Assembly: GCA_903828645.1 (NCBI GenBank)
Contig: CAIKNA010000286.1
Coordinates: 1-45,689 of the forward strand
Origin: an uncultured Bacteroidales bacterium
Lineage (GTDB): Bacteria; Bacteroidota; Bacteroidia; Bacteroidales; FEN-979
Reading direction: 5' to 3'
DNA length: 45,689 nucleotides
Under the pieces are notes generated by a model, which was not told the DNA's origin, did no database searches, and was given only the letters and a program-made list of their open reading frames with translations. The position numbers and the translations under genes are program-made. Shown here piece by piece: positions 42,656 through 45,689 of the stretch. The number at the start of each line of letters is the position of its first letter. The first letter of the stretch is position 1.

Positions 42656-42663
42656 TACCTTTG
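42656..42663 (+). promoter_or_regulatory. -7 promoter element (TACCTTTG) of the efflux operon
   Basis: This TAnnTTTG match lies 44 bp before the TetR ATG at 42707. An inverted repeat overlaps its 3' end. Confidence 0.6.
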
Positions 42664-42676
42664 ACCACCTGGTTAA
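42661..42676. promoter_or_regulatory. Candidate TetR-family operator
   Basis: TTGACCA-CC-TGGTTAA is an inverted repeat with 7-bp arms and one mismatched pair. It overlaps the end of the -7 element and the likely start site, a good place for autoregulation by the next gene. Confidence 0.45.
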
Positions 42677-42706
42677 ACCAAATGATCAACCCGCACAGTA
42701 TATAGC

Positions 42707-43324
42707 ATGGAAAATCCTGTGAAAACCACCGAAGAGCGAATCCTTGAGGCTGCCAAAAGGGTGTTTCACGCCAAAGGGTACGATGGCGCCCGCATGCAGG
42801 AGATTGCCGATGAAGCCGGGGTGAACAAATCGCTGGTCCACTACTATTACCGGAATAAAGACAACATTTTCCAGGCTGTTTTTGAAGATGCTTTTGCGCA
42901 GCTCATTGCCGCATTGAATGAGATCTTCATTTCCGAACGCACCTTCCCCTCCAAAATCGAAACATTTATCAGCTATTACGTCACTTTTCTGTCGAAAAAT
43001 CCCTATCTCCCGTTATTCATTCTGAACGGATTGTATGAAAAACCGGAACAGATCAAAACAATGTTCGAAAAAATCCATCTAAGTCCTGACCACCTGATGC
43101 AACAGATACACTTGCAGGTGAAGGAAGAGCTGAACCTGGATATCGATCCGTTCCATATTTTTATCAACATCCTGGCGCTCAGTATTTTTCCGGTTGTCGC
43201 CAGGCCACTCATCCAGACCATTTTCGGTTTTTCAAATGAGCAGATCGGTCAATTCTACGAAGAAAGGAAGACAGTTGTTCCGGAATTCATTTTAAATGCT
43301 TTGAAAGGTTATGAAAAGAGATAA
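42707..43324 (+). CDS. TetR/AcrR family transcriptional regulator
   Basis: This 205-residue DNA-binding protein has an N-terminal TetR domain (ILEAAKRVFHAKGYDGARMQ), a helix-turn-helix over about 28-49 (IADEAGVNKSLVHYYYRNK) and a helical ligand domain. Its gene overlaps the TolC-like gene by 14 bp and is followed by a membrane fusion protein. It is probably the local repressor of this efflux operon, acting on the inverted repeat at 42661-42676. The inducer is unknown. Confidence 0.92.
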   Translation: MENPVKTTEERILEAAKRVFHAKGYDGARMQEIADEAGVNKSLVHYYYRNKDNIFQAVFEDAFAQLIAALNEIFISERTFPSKIETFISYYVTFLSKNPYLPLFILNGLYEKPEQIKTMFEKIHLSPDHLMQQIHLQVKEELNLDIDPFHIFINILALSIFPVVARPLIQTIFGFSNEQIGQFYEERKTVVPEFILNALKGYEKR

Positions 43325-44618
43325 GGCAGGTAACATCTTCCGAACCAGGCTCACGGCGACCTTGCTCCTCGTGTTGCTGCCCGCCATGATGCATGCCCAG
43401 GATTCCATCACCCTGGACTATTGTTACCGGCAGGCTGAAAAAAATTACCCCCTTCGTCAGCAAACGGAGATGCTGGGTAACTCGAGCACCCTGAAGTTAG
43501 GAAATCTGAACAAGAACTACCTGCCCCAGTTCGCAGTCAATGGAGGAGCCTCCCTGCAATCTGACGTTACCGCGGTGGCCATCGACCTTCCCAAGGGGAT
43601 ATCGGTACCGCTCATGCCCGTCCTCAGCAAGGACTGGTATAAGCTCACCCTTGATGTGAATCAGGTGATCTACGACGGGCAGGTGACCCATTACCAGAAG
43701 CAGGTGGAAGCTTTCAATCTCAAGGCAGACCAGAAAGGGGTGGAAATTGAGTTGTACAAACTCAAGGATCGGATCAACCAGATCTTCTTCGGAATCATCC
43801 TGTTAAAACAAAATGAATCGCTCCTGAAAAGCAACAGGGAACGCATCGAGGCAAAGCTGGCCGAAGTGCAGTCGGGAATCAGAAACGGCGCTTCGCTTGA
43901 AATGAATGCAGATATCCTCCAGGCGGAGCTGGTCAGGCTCGACCAGCAGCAAACCGAAACCCGGATGGACCGGACCGCATCGTATCAGATGCTTTCTGAA
44001 CTGATCTCCTCCCGGGTTTCGGAAAACACATCCCTGTCACTTCCCCAGGTGACCCTCCCGGGCACTGCATTCGAAGATAACCGGCTTGAAAATGAATTGT
44101 TCAACATCGAGCGTTCGAAAGTCGGCCTGATGCGCAACATGGTCACCACGAAATGGAACCCAAAAATTTTCGCTTACGGACAGGCGGGTTATGGAAGGCC
44201 AAACCTGAACATGCTGGATGACAATTTCAAGCCCTGGTGGCTTTTCGGGGCCAAACTGACCTGGAGCCCGTGGAACTGGAACCAGAATAAAAATGAAAAG
44301 CAGATCCTTTCGATTCAAAATGACATCCTGCGGAGCCAGCAGGAGACTTTTGATAAAAACCTGAAGATCAGTTCACAAAAAGATCTCAGCGAGGTGATGA
44401 AATATACGGAGCTGCTTTCGCAGGATGAACAGATCATCACCCTCCGTGTAAAAATCTCGAAAACGGCTTCTTCACAAATGGATAACGGGGTGATCTCACC
44501 AAGCGACTATGTTTCGCGGGTGAATGAAGAAACACAGGCACGACTTAATCTGGAAATACATAAAATTCAATTAATTAAAGCAAAGCTTTCTTACCTTTAT
44601 ACGCTTGGAAAACTTTGA
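43311..44618 (+). CDS. TolC-like outer-membrane efflux protein
   Basis: This 435-residue protein has a signal peptide (LTATLLLVLLPAMMHAQ, cleaved near 30). Long amphipathic helices and two barrel segments of the OEP type follow. The block SITLDYCYRQAEKNYPL is at the start, and repeated helical hairpins contain NLNKNYLPQFAVNGGASLQ and its equivalent KWNPKIFAYGQAGYGRPNL. It forms the outer-membrane exit channel. The ATG lies inside the end of the TetR gene, so they are co-transcribed. The membrane fusion protein follows 68 bp later, across a GC-rich palindrome. Confidence 0.9.
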   Translation: MKRDKAGNIFRTRLTATLLLVLLPAMMHAQDSITLDYCYRQAEKNYPLRQQTEMLGNSSTLKLGNLNKNYLPQFAVNGGASLQSDVTAVAIDLPKGISVPLMPVLSKDWYKLTLDVNQVIYDGQVTHYQKQVEAFNLKADQKGVEIELYKLKDRINQIFFGIILLKQNESLLKSNRERIEAKLAEVQSGIRNGASLEMNADILQAELVRLDQQQTETRMDRTASYQMLSELISSRVSENTSLSLPQVTLPGTAFEDNRLENELFNIERSKVGLMRNMVTTKWNPKIFAYGQAGYGRPNLNMLDDNFKPWWLFGAKLTWSPWNWNQNKNEKQILSIQNDILRSQQETFDKNLKISSQKDLSEVMKYTELLSQDEQIITLRVKISKTASSQMDNGVISPSDYVSRVNEETQARLNLEIHKIQLIKAKLSYLYTLGKL

Positions 44619-44631
44619 CCCCTCCCCTTCA

Positions 44632-44653
44632 CCCCTCCCCCATGGGGGAGGGG
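44632..44653. repeat. 22-bp perfect palindrome between the TolC-like and HlyD-like genes
   Basis: CCCCTCCCCCA and its exact reverse complement form a palindrome centred on AT, within a C-rich then G-rich tract (44620-44660). It could fold into a strong stem in the operon mRNA. Confidence 0.8.
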
Positions 44654-44686
44654 GCGGGGGCAAACAGGCCAAAAAAGCAAATACAT

Positions 44687-45580
44687 ATGAGAAATCTATT
44701 TACAGCATGCTTATTCTCCATGGTTGTCGCGGGGAGTTCATGCAGCGACAGGAGTGACAAACCCGATGCCTATGGTTCATTTGAAACCACGGAAGTGACA
44801 GTTTCATCACTTGCCAATGGTAAGATCATGCTGTTCAATGTCGAGGAGGGGCAGTTGCTCGATTCAAACCAGTTTATCGGTTATGTGGATACCACCGACC
44901 TGCATCTGAAAAAAATGCAGACCATGGAACAAAAAAGTGCCACAGGCTCGCGGCAGGATGACCTGGCATCCCAGGTTGCAGTCCAGGAACAAAGCCGTGA
45001 AAACCTCCTTGTTGAGAAAAACCGGGTGGTCAAACTACTCAGGGATGGCGCTGCAACCCAAAAACAGCTCGACGACATCAACTCAGGCATCAGCCTGATC
45101 GATAAGCAGATCACTTCAATTAAAACGCAATTCCGTGGCATTTCCGATCAACTCGGCAGCGCTGACCAGCAGATTGCACAGGTGCGGGAGTCGATTAAAA
45201 ACGCCCGCATCATCAATCCGGTCAAGGGAACCGTTCTGACAAAATTCGCCGAGAACAATGAAGTGACTACCTTTGGCAAGCCGCTGTACAAGATTGCTGA
45301 TTTGCGTGAAATGTTGCTGCGCGTTTACGTGAGCGGGGCACAGTTGCCGCACATCAAAATCGGCGACAAGGTAGAAGTGAGGATCGACAAGGATGAAAAG
45401 GGTTATTCAAAGATGGAAGGAGTTGTAAGCTGGATTTCGCAAACAGCGGAATTCACGCCAAAGACGATCCAAACGAAGGAGGAGCGCGTTAACCTCGTTT
45501 ATGCGGTCAAAGTGCGGGTAATGAACGACGGCAGCCTGAAGATCGGTATGCCCGGGGAGATAAAACTGATTTCAAATTAA
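44687..45580 (+). CDS. HlyD-like membrane fusion lipoprotein of an efflux pump
   Basis: This 297-residue periplasmic adaptor has lipobox AGSSC (C19), a lipoyl-type half motif (VSSLANGKIMLFNVEEGQLLDSNQFIG), an alpha-helical hairpin (about 75-165) and a second lipoyl half (IKNARIINPVKGTVLTKFAENNEV). A beta-barrel part follows (VEVRIDKDEKGYSKMEGVVSWI). This layout suits the ABC-exporter type (YbhG-like). The open frame extends upstream to 44615 through the palindrome, but the ATG at 44687 begins the signal peptide. The energising pump genes should lie past the window edge. Confidence 0.9.
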   Translation: MRNLFTACLFSMVVAGSSCSDRSDKPDAYGSFETTEVTVSSLANGKIMLFNVEEGQLLDSNQFIGYVDTTDLHLKKMQTMEQKSATGSRQDDLASQVAVQEQSRENLLVEKNRVVKLLRDGAATQKQLDDINSGISLIDKQITSIKTQFRGISDQLGSADQQIAQVRESIKNARIINPVKGTVLTKFAENNEVTTFGKPLYKIADLREMLLRVYVSGAQLPHIKIGDKVEVRIDKDEKGYSKMEGVVSWISQTAEFTPKTIQTKEERVNLVYAVKVRVMNDGSLKIGMPGEIKLISN

Positions 45581-45594
45581 ACAAAAACAAAAAC

Positions 45595-45689
45595 ATGAAA
45601 AAAACAACCTCAACCCTTTTAATGCTGCTGGTCATGACCCTGTGGACGGGATTAACCGCATCGGCACAAACCCACAAAGCCGATGACAT
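45595..45689 (+). CDS. Secreted protein, first 31 codons only
   Basis: An ATG 14 bp after the HlyD-like stop opens a frame that runs off the window. The visible part is a signal peptide (MKKTTSTLLMLLVMTLWTG, cleaved near TASAQ) followed by THKADD. It could be a further operon member. The mature protein is not visible, so its function cannot be guessed. Confidence 0.6.
   Translation, partial: MKKTTSTLLMLLVMTLWTGLTASAQTHKADD

Overview
The window looks like a chromosomal segment of a free-living member of the Bacteroidota, probably close to the Bacteroidales. Four observations support this. Many genes are preceded by the phylum-type -7 promoter element TAnnTTTG with a very short 5' leader. Shine-Dalgarno sequences are mostly absent. 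There are type IX secretion (T9SS) components and cargo (PorZ, a deiminase with a C-terminal sorting domain). Typical Bacteroidota neighbour pairs are present (topA with an arginase-like gene, porZ with recO, a Wza/Wzc pair). No rRNA, CRISPR array, prophage or insertion sequence was recognised. One tRNA (anticodon CAU) is present.

Layout. 1-4030: end of a secreted protein, an SDR reductase, a CzcD-type cation exporter and an FHS-type sugar transporter. 4100-6504: a compact four-gene operon ending in hgcA and hgcB, the corrinoid protein and ferredoxin that methylate mercury. It begins with a small cysteine-rich membrane protein and a CcdA/DsbD-like membrane protein. 6510-15646: a beta-barrel protein, a degenerate GxxExxY remnant among simple repeats, a GT51 transglycosylase with an AsmA-like N-terminus, a CPBP protease, dusB, a large AsmA protein and a conserved hypothetical. 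15676-26952: housekeeping genes (tdk, tRNA, HAD hydrolase, queA, ispD, GT2, a flippase-like membrane protein, ruvC, arginase-like, topA, miaB). 26961-32490: Wza-like lipoprotein, Wzc-like tyrosine kinase and the ATP sulfurylase genes cysDN. 32576-37741: porZ-recO, lysS and a GH108 lysozyme. 37782-42618: a peptidylarginine-deiminase-like T9SS cargo, a second cation exporter and an MltD-like transglycosylase. 42656-45689: a TetR-TolC-HlyD efflux operon and the start of a further secreted protein.

The most interesting region is the hgcAB operon. Both proteins keep every signature residue known to matter for mercury methylation. They are translationally coupled (ATGA overlap) and lie 4-6 bp downstream of two genes encoding cysteine-pair-rich membrane proteins. 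Those two may be an undescribed accessory module for handling mercury or thiols.

Two further themes stand out. Perfect 26-bp palindromes centred on TTAA (REP-like) sit in frame inside ispD and inside a flippase-like gene. Several genes have misleading upstream TTG codons that are really the end of the TAnnTTTG promoter element, so starts were moved downstream for SDR, the cysteine-rich protein, dusB, queA, topA and miaB.
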